Source: Flavobacterium nitratireducens (lineage in GTDB: Bacteria > Bacteroidota > Bacteroidia > Flavobacteriales > Flavobacteriaceae). Taken from it: 64,000 bases of DNA. The stretch spans positions 992,001-1,056,000 of the forward strand of contig NZ_CP121111.1 of assembly GCF_029625335.1 (NCBI RefSeq), given 5' to 3'. Positions 56,643 to 64,000 of the stretch are shown one piece after another; within the stretch, counting starts at the first letter, position 1, and each line of letters starts with the position of its first letter. The position numbers and the translations under genes are program-made. The notes under the pieces are model-generated. The model made no database searches. It worked only from the letters and a program-made list of their open reading frames with translations, and was not told the DNA's origin.

Positions 56643-57184
56643 GTAAACAAATCGAAAAAGCAAAACAAGGAGACCAAACGGCCTTTACCTTTCTATTAAA
56701 TCAATATTGGAATGAGGTGTATAGCTTTATGCTAAAACGCACCGAAAACGAAACCAATGCCGAAGACATTACCATAGAAACTTTTTCGAAAGCCTTTGAC
56801 AAAATTGACACTTACAACCCTGAATTCCAATTCAACACTTGGCTGATTTCGATTGCAAAGAATGTTTATATTGACATGCTACGCAAAAGAAAAAGCAGTC
56901 TTTTTGTAGAAATCACAGAGCAAGAAGATCAAAAAGCCTATAATATTGCCGACACTACTCCATCCAAAGAAGACGAGTTGATTACCGAGCAAAACCTGTC
57001 CCTTTTACTCCAATACATCAAGGAACTGAAACCTCATTATCAGGAAGTGATTCAGCTGCGTTATTTTCAGGAAATGAGCTATCAGGAAATAGCCGATAAA
57101 ATTGACGAACCGCTAAACAACGTCAAAGTAAAACTCCTTAGAGCTAAGAAACTTTTAGCCGAAATTATCAATAATCGTAGGTAG
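56633..57184 (+). CDS. RNA polymerase sigma-70 factor, ECF type
   Basis: 183 aa with sigma2 (RTENETNAEDITIETFSKAF, NTWLISIAKNVYIDMLR) and sigma4 (HYQEVIQLRYFQEMSYQEIA) regions. The only start that keeps region 2 is TTG at 56633, giving LEISKQIEKAKQGDQ as translated Met; it overlaps the glycosyltransferase stop by 10 bases. No anti-sigma factor gene is adjacent, and the following element is a strong palindrome, so it appears to end this transcript. Confidence 0.9.
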   Translation: MEISKQIEKAKQGDQTAFTFLLNQYWNEVYSFMLKRTENETNAEDITIETFSKAFDKIDTYNPEFQFNTWLISIAKNVYIDMLRKRKSSLFVEITEQEDQKAYNIADTTPSKEDELITEQNLSLLLQYIKELKPHYQEVIQLRYFQEMSYQEIADKIDEPLNNVKVKLLRAKKLLAEIINNRR

Positions 57185-57233
57185 ATTTGTTTTTTAAACC
57201 ATTGAGGGATTAAGAAAATTAAGATTTTTCAGC

Positions 57234-57270
57234 TAAGAGCTGTCAGGTTTTAAAAACCTGACAGCTCTTA
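57234..57270. terminator. Perfect 18-bp palindrome after the sigma factor gene
   Basis: TAAGAGCTGTCAGGTTTT, one A, then its exact complement. Fits a bidirectional terminator but is longer than usual and of the CTGTCAGG...CCTGACAG type, which looks like a mobile or dispersed repeat. Confidence 0.75.
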
Positions 57271-57313
57271 ATTGTTTAAATAAATTATCACCATTACAAG
57301 TAAGAAAAGTTTT

Positions 57314-57321
57314 TATCTTTG
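57314..57321 (+). promoter_or_regulatory. Promoter of the small membrane protein gene
   Basis: TATCTTTG fits TAnnTTTG and lies about 50 bases ahead of the ATG at 57372. Confidence 0.5.
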
Positions 57322-57371
57322 TAAGACATGTACAAAATGTCATTGTAAAAACAATTTAAACAAAGCATTCA

Positions 57372-57868
57372 ATGAAACAGAATTGGCGAATATTTGAAAA
57401 AGTGCTGTCTGGAGTTCAAATAATTTTGGGTTTTCTTTTATTATACGTCATAGCAACTACAATCACAGAATACTATACATTTTTATGGAAAAATCCCTTA
57501 TTCGACCATAAAAGCATTATTGAAATAAGTTTCAAAAAAACTATATCCTTTTCATTCTCTCCATTATATCTATTTCTTCTGGATGTCAATTAATCAATAA
57601 TTCCCAAAATGGTTGGATTGCAAGTATAGTGACGTGGACAATTTTTATAATTCTACTAGCATTCAGTTTTTATAGAATCACTATAAACTATCCAAGCGAT
57701 TTGAATTTGTCTTCAAAAATTGTAATGTATTTTGTCGAAATAATATTTATTATAATTCTAGTCATTTTAAATAATTCGGAATTCAGAAAAAAATATGCCC
57801 CTACCAAGAGAAGTTGGATAATAATTGGCTCTGCTGTTGGTATACTTACATTAGCAAAGTTTATTTAG
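57372..57868 (+). CDS. Small multi-span membrane protein, frameshifted, family unknown
   Basis: Two short frames make one protein of about 165 aa. The first (from 57372) has a helix VLSGVQIILGFLLLYVIATT and runs to SIIEISFKK; the second reads NYILFILSIISISSGCQLIN, then WIASIVTWTIFIILLAFSFY, KIVMYFVEIIFIIILVIL and WIIIGSAVGILTLAKFI. Adding one A to the A7 run at 57534-57540 joins them. Four or five helices, no known domain by eye. Downstream is a tandem-repeat region. Function unknown. Confidence 0.65.
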
Positions 57869-57926
57869 TCATAAAACCAGATAGTCGGATTTGCAATCAG
57901 TGCCTACTACAGTGATTAACTTTCCA

Positions 57927-58462
57927 GAATTACTTAATGAGACTTCTCCTTCGTCGAAATGACAAGATTGAGGGTAAAACCGTTTGAAAAATATTCTTTC
58001 ACACAAACCAAAAACATCCCGTTTGTCATTCCGAAGAATGAGGAATCCCACGATGCTTTTTCCTCAAAGCTAAGCAAATTCTGCAACCAAGGCCGCTCTA
58101 TATATAACACAACGATAGCATGAAAATGCTTTCCGTGCCTGCAACTACAATCAAATAGTTTTATACTTTCTTGAATTACTTAATGAGATTTCTCCCTCGT
58201 CGAAATGACAGGATTGAGGGTAAAACCGTTTGAAAAATATTCTTTCACACAAACCAAAAACACCCCGTTTGTCATTCCGAAGAATGAGGAATCTCACGAT
58301 GCTTTTCCTCAAAGCTAAGCAAATTCTGTAACCAAGACCGCTCTATATATAACACAACGATAGCATGAAAAAACTTTCCGTGCTTTCAACTACAATCAAA
58401 TAGTTTTATACTTTCTTGAATTACTTAATGAGATTTCTCCTTCGTCGAAATGACAAGATTGT
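57927..58462. repeat. Direct tandem repeat, units of 246 and 245 bp plus a 45-bp partial third
   Basis: Units start at 57927, 58173 and 58418 with GAATTACTTAATGAGA. Each full unit contains an inverted pair: CTTCTCCTTCGTCGAAATGAC near its start and, some 70 bases later, GTCATTCCGAAGAATGAGG. A few substitutions separate the copies. The inverted words look like REP-type sequences. Confidence 0.9.
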
Positions 58463-58587
58463 GAGAAATAAAACATAATTCTTTTAAACTCTTGATGATT
58501 GAAGACCAAACAAATCGTAAAATACCTGAAAAATTTAAAAATATTATCTGTACTTAATTTTTTCTCTAAGAAAATAAAATTTAATGA

Positions 58588-58621
58588 TCCACAGCCTTAC
58601 ACCCCTTGTACGCTGTGGATT
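58588..58621. terminator. Hairpin with 9-10 bp stem
   Basis: ATCCACAGC and GCTGTGGAT around a 16-base loop, followed by TATTTTA on the plus strand. Possible terminator upstream of the narK-type gene; no transcript is known to enter it. Confidence 0.4.
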
Positions 58622-58666
58622 ATTTTATACCCATAAAACTCATTTAAGTATAATTATTAAAACTAC

Positions 58667-58684
58667 TTACGTATAAATACGTAA
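58667..58684. promoter_or_regulatory. Candidate operator upstream of the NarK-type gene
   Basis: TTACGTAT-AA-ATACGTAA, perfect 8-bp arms, centred about 73 bases ahead of the predicted transcript start. Suited to a homodimeric activator such as a Crp/Fnr-type protein; identity unknown. Confidence 0.5.
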
Positions 58685-58734
58685 TTAATTTCTAAAAACT
58701 GCGTTTTCGCAAGTTTTAATCAAAAAAAAGCCTC

Positions 58735-58742
58735 TAATTTTG
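58735..58742 (+). promoter_or_regulatory. Promoter of the NarK-type gene
   Basis: TAATTTTG matches TAnnTTTG. No TTG at -33, as expected if an activator is required. Leader of about 70 bases. Confidence 0.5.
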
Positions 58743-58822
58743 TCTTGTAAATAAGTAAAACACTTAGAAAAAGTTTTCTACTTAGACAAAACAAAACAAA
58801 CAAACGATAATTTTTTTTTGAT

Positions 58823-60211
58823 ATGAGTTCAATTTCAACAAATCAACCGCTTTCTAGTCTAAACATTTTTAGTGGCAAAGGTGTTCAAATGCGCACCTTC
58901 CACATTACATGGCTAACATTTTTCTTTTCCTTTTTTGCTTGGTTCGGAATGGCATCACTTATGCCACTTGCTAAAGAGCAATTGCACCTTACAAAAGATC
59001 AATTGGGTAACATTCAAATTGCAGCTGTTTCGGCAACGATCATCGCTCGATTATTAATAGGACGTTTGGTAGATAAATTTGGGCCAAGATTAACTTATAC
59101 TTGGTTATTAATAATTTGTTCGATACCGGTATTTTTAATTGGTACTTCGCAATCTTATGAAAGTTTCCTTTTATTCAGATTAGCTATCGGAGTTATTGGG
59201 GCTTCATTTGTAATCACTCAATTCCATACTTCAGTAATGTTTGCACCTTCAATTAAAGGAACTGCCAATGCTACTGCAGGTGGTTTTGGTAACGCTGGAG
59301 CAGGTTTAGCTAATATTATGATGCCACTTATTGCTGCAGGATTCGTAGGATTAGGGGTTTGTACAAAAGAAGACAGCTGGAGATATGCCATGATTGTTCC
59401 GGGAATACTATTATTATTATTTGCTTTCATCTATTTCAGATATACGAAAGATTTACCAAATGGTAACTACAAAGAACTTGGAATTGAAAATGAGACCAAA
59501 GAAAACACTTTCATGCTGGCTGTAAAAGATTACCGTACATGGGTTTTAACTGTGGCTTATGCAGCTTGTTTTGGTGTTGAAATCACCATTGACAACTTTG
59601 CTCCTATTTATTTCACCGATACTTTTGGAGCAACATTAAAAACAGCTGGATTATGTGCGGGCCTTTTTGGATTAATCAATCTTTTTGCAAGACCTTTAGG
59701 AGGTATCGTTGCTGATAAAGTAGGTAAAAGCTACGGATTTTCAGGTAAAAATTTATTACTAGCATTATTACTTGTTGTTGAAGGTATTGGAATTATTTTC
59801 TTCGGAATGACCAATCAATTAGGAGTAGCTATCTTCTTAATGTTTATGTTCGGAATGAGTTTAAAAATGGCAAACGGTGCTACTTACAGTCTTGTACCTT
59901 TCGTAAATCCAAAAGCGGTGGGAAGTGTAGCCGGAATCGTAGGAGCTGGTGGAAATATTGGAGCGATGTTGATTGCTTTCTTATTCAAAGCCAAAGCAAT
60001 AAAATTCTCTAAAGACGTAATCAACGAAACAGGAGTATCTCAAACTAAAGATTTAATAGATTACACCAATGCTTTTTACATCCTAGGAATTATCATTCTA
60101 ATCACGGGAGTTATTGTTTTAGCTGTAAAATTTGCAGTTAAAGACAAAGAAGATGAAATCGAAGTAAAAGGCGAAGTAATGCCTGCTGTCGCTTTTGCAA
60201 AATCAAAATAA
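58823..60211 (+). CDS. narK: NarK/NasA-type nitrate/nitrite transporter (MFS)
   Basis: 462 aa, twelve helices. Nitrate-signature motifs are present in both halves: TAGGFGNAGAGLANIMMPL in the first and VAGIVGAGGNIGAMLIAFLF in the second, with the substrate-binding Arg in FRLAIGVIG and in FARPLGG. Start MSSISTNQPLSSLNIFSG. Moves nitrate/nitrite across the inner membrane. No nitrate or nitrite reductase gene lies in the window to the left or right, so assimilation versus respiration cannot be told. The gene symbol is by family only. Confidence 0.9.
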   Translation: MSSISTNQPLSSLNIFSGKGVQMRTFHITWLTFFFSFFAWFGMASLMPLAKEQLHLTKDQLGNIQIAAVSATIIARLLIGRLVDKFGPRLTYTWLLIICSIPVFLIGTSQSYESFLLFRLAIGVIGASFVITQFHTSVMFAPSIKGTANATAGGFGNAGAGLANIMMPLIAAGFVGLGVCTKEDSWRYAMIVPGILLLLFAFIYFRYTKDLPNGNYKELGIENETKENTFMLAVKDYRTWVLTVAYAACFGVEITIDNFAPIYFTDTFGATLKTAGLCAGLFGLINLFARPLGGIVADKVGKSYGFSGKNLLLALLLVVEGIGIIFFGMTNQLGVAIFLMFMFGMSLKMANGATYSLVPFVNPKAVGSVAGIVGAGGNIGAMLIAFLFKAKAIKFSKDVINETGVSQTKDLIDYTNAFYILGIIILITGVIVLAVKFAVKDKEDEIEVKGEVMPAVAFAKSK

Positions 60212-60290
60212 TACCGAACAATTTAAAATCAAATATATTCTCACTCGAATATTATGGTATAAATAAAATCAAAATCAAATCAACAAATAT

Positions 60291-60326
60291 AAAACGCCAC
60301 AAGAGAGTTTCTTTTGTGGCGTTTTC
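60291..60326. terminator. Bidirectional terminator between narK and bcp
   Basis: AAAACGCCACAA and TTGTGGCGTTTT pair as a 12-bp stem between convergent genes. Confidence 0.9.
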
Positions 60327-60328
60327 AA

Positions 60329-60781
60329 TTACTTTAAAATCTGAGCAGCGTGTTCTTTGGTTTTTACATTTTCAATGACCTCGTCAATGATTCCGTTTTC
60401 ATCAATTACAAAAGTTGTCCTGTGAATCCCATCGTACTCTTTACCCATGAATTTTTTTGGTCCCCAAACACCAAAGGCTTGTATAACTTCTTTCTCTTCA
60501 TCGGCTAATAATGGAAAAGGAAATTCGTATTTGTCCTTGAATTTTGCTTGGGCTTTCGCCGAATCGGCACTAACGCCCAGCAACGCATAATTATTGGCTT
60601 GAAAACGCTCGTAATTATCTCTTAAATCACAAGCTTCGGCAGTACAACCTGGCGTACTTGCTTTTGGATAAAAGAAAACTACTAATTTCTTTCCTTTGTA
60701 ATCTTCTAATTGATGTGGTTTCCCATCTTGGTCTACGCCAAAAAATTCGGGTGCTTTATCGCCTTTTTTTAATGTTGTCAT
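60329..60781 (-). CDS. bcp: Thioredoxin-dependent thiol peroxidase (Bcp/PrxQ)
   Basis: 150 aa atypical 2-Cys peroxiredoxin reducing hydroperoxides. Peroxidatic Cys in ASTPGCTAEACDLRD with the resolving Cys five residues later, plus FFYPKAS and the Arg of HRTTFVID. Start MTTLKKGDKAPEF. trxB in this window could supply reducing power through thioredoxin. A heptamer array lies just ahead of its ATG. Confidence 0.96.
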   Translation of the reverse strand: MTTLKKGDKAPEFFGVDQDGKPHQLEDYKGKKLVVFFYPKASTPGCTAEACDLRDNYERFQANNYALLGVSADSAKAQAKFKDKYEFPFPLLADEEKEVIQAFGVWGPKKFMGKEYDGIHRTTFVIDENGIIDEVIENVKTKEHAAQILK

Positions 60782-60796
60782 GTTTGTGAGATATTA

Positions 60797-60817
60797 AGTT
60801 ATGAGTTATGAGTTATA
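60797..60817. repeat. Heptanucleotide repeat AGTTATG/A, three copies
   Basis: AGTTATG, AGTTATG, AGTTATA in a row, 16 bases upstream of the bcp start. Second heptamer array in a minus-strand leader (compare 2395-2424). Confidence 0.65.
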
Positions 60818-60917
60818 GAGTATAAAATTGATTCATTAAAATTACTAATGACAATGATTTTTGCAATTGTTATTGCCATTGAAATTTCTTTTCTTTACAT
60901 CTCAAAATTAAACCAAA

Positions 60918-61565
60918 ATGACCAAACAAGAACGGGTTACATTTGTTATAAATACGTTAAAAGAACTTTATCCTAGCATCCCTATTCCATTAGACCATAA
61001 AGACCCTTATACCCTATTGATTGCCGTTTTGCTTTCGGCGCAATGCACTGATGTACGAGTAAACCAAATTACACCGCTATTATTTGCAAAGGCCGACAAT
61101 CCCTATGATATGGTCAAATTATCAGTAGAAGAAATCAAGGAAATTATTCGCCCTTGTGGATTATCGCCTATGAAATCAAAAGGAATTCATGGTTTATCCC
61201 AAATTTTAATCGAAAAACACAACGGACAAGTACCTGATAATTACGAAGACCTTGAAGCGCTTCCGGCTGTAGGTCATAAAACAGCGAGTGTAGTGATGTC
61301 ACAAGGTTTTGGTTATCCTGCTTTTCCGGTAGACACACATATTCATCGCCTTATGTACCGCTGGAATTTATCCAATGGAAAAAATGTAGTACAAACCGAA
61401 AAAGATGCCAAACGCTTATTTCCGGAAAAATGTTGGAATGATTTGCATTTGCAAATGATTTGGTACGGAAGAGAATATTCCCCAGCCCGAGGCATGGATT
61501 TAGAAAAAGATATTATCACTCGAACGATTGGTCGAAAAACAAATCTGGAGGGTTATAAAAAGTAA
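60918..61565 (+). CDS. nth: Endonuclease III-type DNA glycosylase lacking the iron-sulfur cluster
   Basis: 215 aa base-excision repair glycosylase/AP lyase. Helix-hairpin-helix LEALPAVGHKTASVV with the catalytic Lys, and FPVDTHIHRLMYR with the catalytic Asp. The C-terminal part reads QMIWYGREYSPARGMDLEKD; the four Cys that hold the [4Fe-4S] cluster in E. coli Nth are absent. Otherwise the length equals the family. Oxidised pyrimidines are the expected substrates. Confidence 0.93.
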   Translation: MTKQERVTFVINTLKELYPSIPIPLDHKDPYTLLIAVLLSAQCTDVRVNQITPLLFAKADNPYDMVKLSVEEIKEIIRPCGLSPMKSKGIHGLSQILIEKHNGQVPDNYEDLEALPAVGHKTASVVMSQGFGYPAFPVDTHIHRLMYRWNLSNGKNVVQTEKDAKRLFPEKCWNDLHLQMIWYGREYSPARGMDLEKDIITRTIGRKTNLEGYKK

Positions 61566-61599
61566 ATCTCACTAATTTTCAATTAACTAGTGAGATTTA
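61564..61599. terminator. Hairpin after nth
   Basis: AAATCTCACTA and TAGTGAGATTT are perfect 11-bp arms starting at the nth stop region; only a short T tract, so terminator strength is uncertain. Confidence 0.55.
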
Positions 61600-61627
61600 C
61601 AAAACAGCTTATACAAGCTCGATTAGA

Positions 61628-61771
61628 TTAATTTACTATCATTTCAAAGCATTTATCCTCCACTTTTACAACGTGAAGCGCTTTGGAATAATTTAAAAGA
61701 AAAGCTATTACTTCTTTTTTGGGTTTCATGTTTGTGTTGACTTGTTTTTTTTGAGAGTAAATTTTTGCCAT
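61628..61771 (-). CDS. Small conserved flavobacterial protein, 47 aa
   Basis: MAKIYSQKKQVNTNMKPKKE followed by VIAFLLNYSKALHVVKVEDK and a short tail CFEMIVN. I believe short proteins of this pattern are common next to this sigma factor in Flavobacterium, but no domain is known. Start taken at 61771; the frame is open to 61819 with less convincing residues. Lies 55 bases downstream of the sigma factor gene on the same strand. Confidence 0.6.
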   Translation of the reverse strand: MAKIYSQKKQVNTNMKPKKEVIAFLLNYSKALHVVKVEDKCFEMIVN

Positions 61772-61826
61772 ATTGTGCCTTTTAACATTTTCTTCCGATA
61801 CAACGCCACAACAAGTCAAATATTGT

Positions 61827-62414
61827 TTAATTAGTCAAAATAATTTGGTGCTTATCAATTACTTTTCTCAAATTCATTAGTGCATAACGCATTCTTCCCA
61901 GTGACGTATTAATACTTACTCCTGTAACTTCCGAAATTTCTTTGAAGCTCATGTCTTTATACATTCGCATCACCAAAACTTCTTTTTGGTCTTCCGGAAG
62001 TTCTTCAATTAATTTTTGCAAATCCATTTCTACCTGATTTGCAATTAACTGATTTTCTATCGTTAAAGACTCATCCGTCATGATTGAAAAAACCGAAAAC
62101 TCTTCGGTTTCTCGATACATAGGCATTTTTTTATTTTTTCTAAAATAATCAATGACCAAATTATGTGCGATTCGCATTACCCAAGGTAAAAATTTTCCTT
62201 CTTCGTTATACGAATTCGATTTTAAAGTCTTGATTACTTTAATGAAGGTATCCTGAAAAATATCATTTGAAACATCTCTATCTGATACTTTAGAATATAT
62301 AAAACCATAAATTTTAGATTCATGTCTTTTGATTAAGGTAACTAAGGCTTCTTCGTTACCTGCCACATAATCCTTTACCAACAGAGCGTCTGGAATTTGA
62401 ATATTAGCTATCAT
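61827..62414 (-). CDS. RNA polymerase sigma-70 factor, ECF type
   Basis: 195 aa. Region 2 with SNDIFQDTFIKVIKTLKS and FLPWVMRIAHNLVIDYFR, region 4 with LPEDQKEVLVMRMYKDMSFK and EISEVTGVSINTSLGRM. Residues between hold ETEEFSVFSIM. Start MIANIQIPDALLVKDYVAG. No anti-sigma factor is encoded next to it. Homologues in Flavobacterium are conserved near nth and bcp, so it is probably a core-genome regulator. Confidence 0.92.
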   Translation of the reverse strand: MIANIQIPDALLVKDYVAGNEEALVTLIKRHESKIYGFIYSKVSDRDVSNDIFQDTFIKVIKTLKSNSYNEEGKFLPWVMRIAHNLVIDYFRKNKKMPMYRETEEFSVFSIMTDESLTIENQLIANQVEMDLQKLIEELPEDQKEVLVMRMYKDMSFKEISEVTGVSINTSLGRMRYALMNLRKVIDKHQIILTN

Positions 62415-62717
62415 AGTAATACTTTTTAGTTGAGTTAAATTGGGGGTATGTTTCTAAAAAGTAGTTTTTTACTATAGGCGCTTTTATTTTTAATATGAAT
62501 TGATTTCCAAATTTAACAAATATTTGTCTTGCTTCGCAAATAAAAACCACAAAAATTAAACCAAAACAAAATTTAATTCATCTTTAACGTATTTACTCTC
62601 AATTTTATGACCAACTATTTATCACACTAAAAGCCTTACTCAATATCAGACAATGATTTAATCAAGCTTAATTCTCAGTTATAAAATGTTTACTTTTGTA
62701 CAAATTGCATTTTTTAT
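62415..62717. other. Divergent intergenic region between the sigma factor and uvrA
   Basis: 303 bases, AT-rich, no ORF. TACTTTTG at 62691-62698 fits the -7 element TAnnTTTG for uvrA and would give a leader of about 15 bases. No SOS-type operator could be recognised. Confidence 0.5.
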
Positions 62718-64000
62718 ATGAAAGTTGACTTTTCTAAAATAGATCCCAAAAAAAATATAATAATCAAAGGAGCTCAGGTTCACAATTTAAAAAACCTTGA
62801 TGTTGTCATTCCCCGCAACAAATTAGTTGTAATTACAGGACTTTCCGGTTCAGGGAAATCAAGTTTAGCATTCGACACTTTGTATGCTGAAGGTCAACGC
62901 CGTTATGTAGAAAGTTTGTCTTCTTATGCTAGACAATTCCTTGGAAGATTAGACAAACCAAAAGTAGAATACATCAAAGGAATTGCTCCTGCCATTGCTA
63001 TTGAACAAAAAGTAAACACCACCAATGCGCGTTCTACCGTAGGAACTTCTACAGAGATTTACGATTATATCAAATTATTATATGCCCGAATTGGAAGAAC
63101 CTTTTCTCCGGTTTCGGGGCGTGAAGTCAAAAAAAACACCGTTACTGATGTAATTAATGATGTAAAAAATCTTGAACTCAACAGCAAATGGTTACTTCTT
63201 GCTCCTATCCATCTGGAAGAAGGAAGACAACTCGAAGACAAATTAAAAGTATTGCTTCAACAGGGTTTTTCCCGAATATTGGTCAATAATGAAACGGTGC
63301 GTCTCGATGACTTCTCGACTTCGCTCGAAGTGACAGACCAACATTCGTTAGACAATAAAGATGTTCTTTTAATTGTTGACCGAATTGTAGTTAAAGACGA
63401 AGAAGAATTCTACAACCGTCTTGCTGATGCAGTACAAACTACTTTTTATGAAGGAAAAGGAATCTGTTATTTGCAAGAACTAAATACGGATAATCGATTG
63501 GATTATTCGAATAATTTCGAATTGGACGGAATTACTTTTTTAGAACCAAATTTGCATTTATTTAGTTTTAACAACCCTTATGGTGCTTGTCCTGTTTGCG
63601 AAGGTTATGGAAATATCATAGGGATTGATGCCGAATTAGTAATTCCAAACACAAGTTTATCAATATATGAAAACGCCATTTTTCCTTGGAGAGGCGAAAG
63701 CATGGGTTGGTACCGTGACCAATTAGTCAATAATGCTTACAAATTTGACTTTCCTATTCACAAACCCTATTTTCAGTTAACGGATGAACAAAAAGAACTC
63801 ATTTGGACTGGAAATGAATATTTTCAAGGATTAAATGATTTTTTCCAAGAACTGGAAGAGAAAAATTATAAGATACAAAATCGCGTTATGTTATCGCGAT
63901 ACCGAGGAAAAACCAAATGTCAGGCTTGCAAAGGGAAACGTTTACGTCCAGAAGCTTCCTATATTAAAATTAATGACAAAACGGTTTCGGAATTAGTCGA
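62718..64000 (+). CDS. uvrA: Excinuclease ABC subunit A, 5' part (runs off the window)
   Basis: At least 427 codons open to the window end. Damage-recognition ATPase of nucleotide-excision repair. Seen are Walker [34 protein letters not shown] region, the zinc-binding CPVCEGYG and later CQACKGKRL pair. A Ser/Thr-rich segment [14 protein letters not shown] near residue 200 is encoded by a repeat-like sequence (63308-63338). Start [10 protein letters not shown] fits homologues. The C-terminal half lies outside. Confidence 0.96.
   Translation, partial: MKVDFSKIDPKKNIIIKGAQVHNLKNLDVVIPRNKLVVITGLSGSGKSSLAFDTLYAEGQRRYVESLSSYARQFLGRLDKPKVEYIKGIAPAIAIEQKVNTTNARSTVGTSTEIYDYIKLLYARIGRTFSPVSGREVKKNTVTDVINDVKNLELNSKWLLLAPIHLEEGRQLEDKLKVLLQQGFSRILVNNETVRLDDFSTSLEVTDQHSLDNKDVLLIVDRIVVKDEEEFYNRLADAVQTTFYEGKGICYLQELNTDNRLDYSNNFELDGITFLEPNLHLFSFNNPYGACPVCEGYGNIIGIDAELVIPNTSLSIYENAIFPWRGESMGWYRDQLVNNAYKFDFPIHKPYFQLTDEQKELIWTGNEYFQGLNDFFQELEEKNYKIQNRVMLSRYRGKTKCQACKGKRLRPEASYIKINDKTVSELV
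63308..63338 (+). repeat. REP-like sequence inside uvrA
   Basis: GACTTCTCGACTTCGCTCGA continues as AGTGACAGACC. It resembles the intergenic word ACTTCTCCTTCGTCGAAATG of the 57927 repeat and carries an inverted core TTCGCTCGAA. It is read in frame as [10 protein letters not shown]. Confidence 0.5.

Larger units (their letters stand above)
57869..58822. other. Long intergenic region with tandem repeats and narK control region
   Basis: 954 bases with no supportable gene. 57927-58462 is a 246/245-bp tandem repeat (see separate entry). 58588-58621 holds a hairpin ATCCACAGC...GCTGTGGAT. 58667-58684 is an 18-bp palindrome and 58735-58742 a -7 element for the NarK gene. Confidence 0.85.

Noticed and set aside
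57869..58051. 60-aa minus-strand ORF in the tandem-repeat region
   Set aside because: It consists of repeat sequence, has no homology I recognise and is not kept in the second repeat copy.

Overview
The window looks like a chromosomal piece of a Flavobacterium-type member of the Bacteroidota. It is AT-rich, and its proteins match flavobacterial families throughout: type IX secretion C-terminal domains, an outer-membrane beta-barrel receptor with a carboxypeptidase-like N-terminal domain, and a long LepB. Several intergenic regions carry the Bacteroidota -7 promoter element TAnnTTTG. There is no phage, insertion sequence with a transposase, rRNA operon or CRISPR array.

Layout. 1-5815: end of a response-regulator receiver domain, then corA, folD, ffh and argS on the minus strand. 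6036-8399: a TonB-type outer-membrane receptor. 8813-28763: the most distinctive region. Two giant secreted LamG proteins (1631 and 3055 aa) with homologous C-terminal halves flank a four-gene operon: exported ankyrin protein, DUF2271 protein, a PepSY/flavodoxin/reductase fusion and ApbE. I read the operon as a cytoplasm-to-periplasm flavin electron-transfer system, with the DUF2271 protein (ITGAS motif) as the probable flavinylated carrier. The 3055-aa protein holds ten tandem 276-bp HYR repeats. 28820-32651: DUF4442 protein, then a DUF4870-PadR-PspC-DUF2807 operon. 32905-37079: a minus-strand operon for a DabA/DabB inorganic-carbon transporter led by an unrecognised small coiled-coil protein. 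37351-38521: trxB and tRNA-Pro.

38721-44095: parA, parB, DUF5683, dapB, lepB and a WbqC protein form a housekeeping run. 44122-50369: endonuclease/phosphatase-like protein, two rhomboid proteases, mutL, ribH and a TPR membrane protein, all minus. 50611-57184: recF, rhodanese, DUF2461, two glycosyltransferases, murB and a sigma factor. 57372-60211: small membrane protein, a 246-bp tandem repeat and a NarK-type transporter. 60329-64000: bcp, an iron-sulfur-free endonuclease III, a small conserved ORF, a sigma-70 factor and the start of uvrA.

Five genes (receiver domain, parA, parB, the family-2 glycosyltransferase and a small membrane protein) are each split by a single-base indel, and in each case the intact protein can be rebuilt by a one-base correction. 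Three lie in A or T runs. This pattern points to consensus or assembly error more than to biology, so a reader should not take these as true pseudogenes without checking reads. Intergenic space is rich in palindromic repeats of several families.
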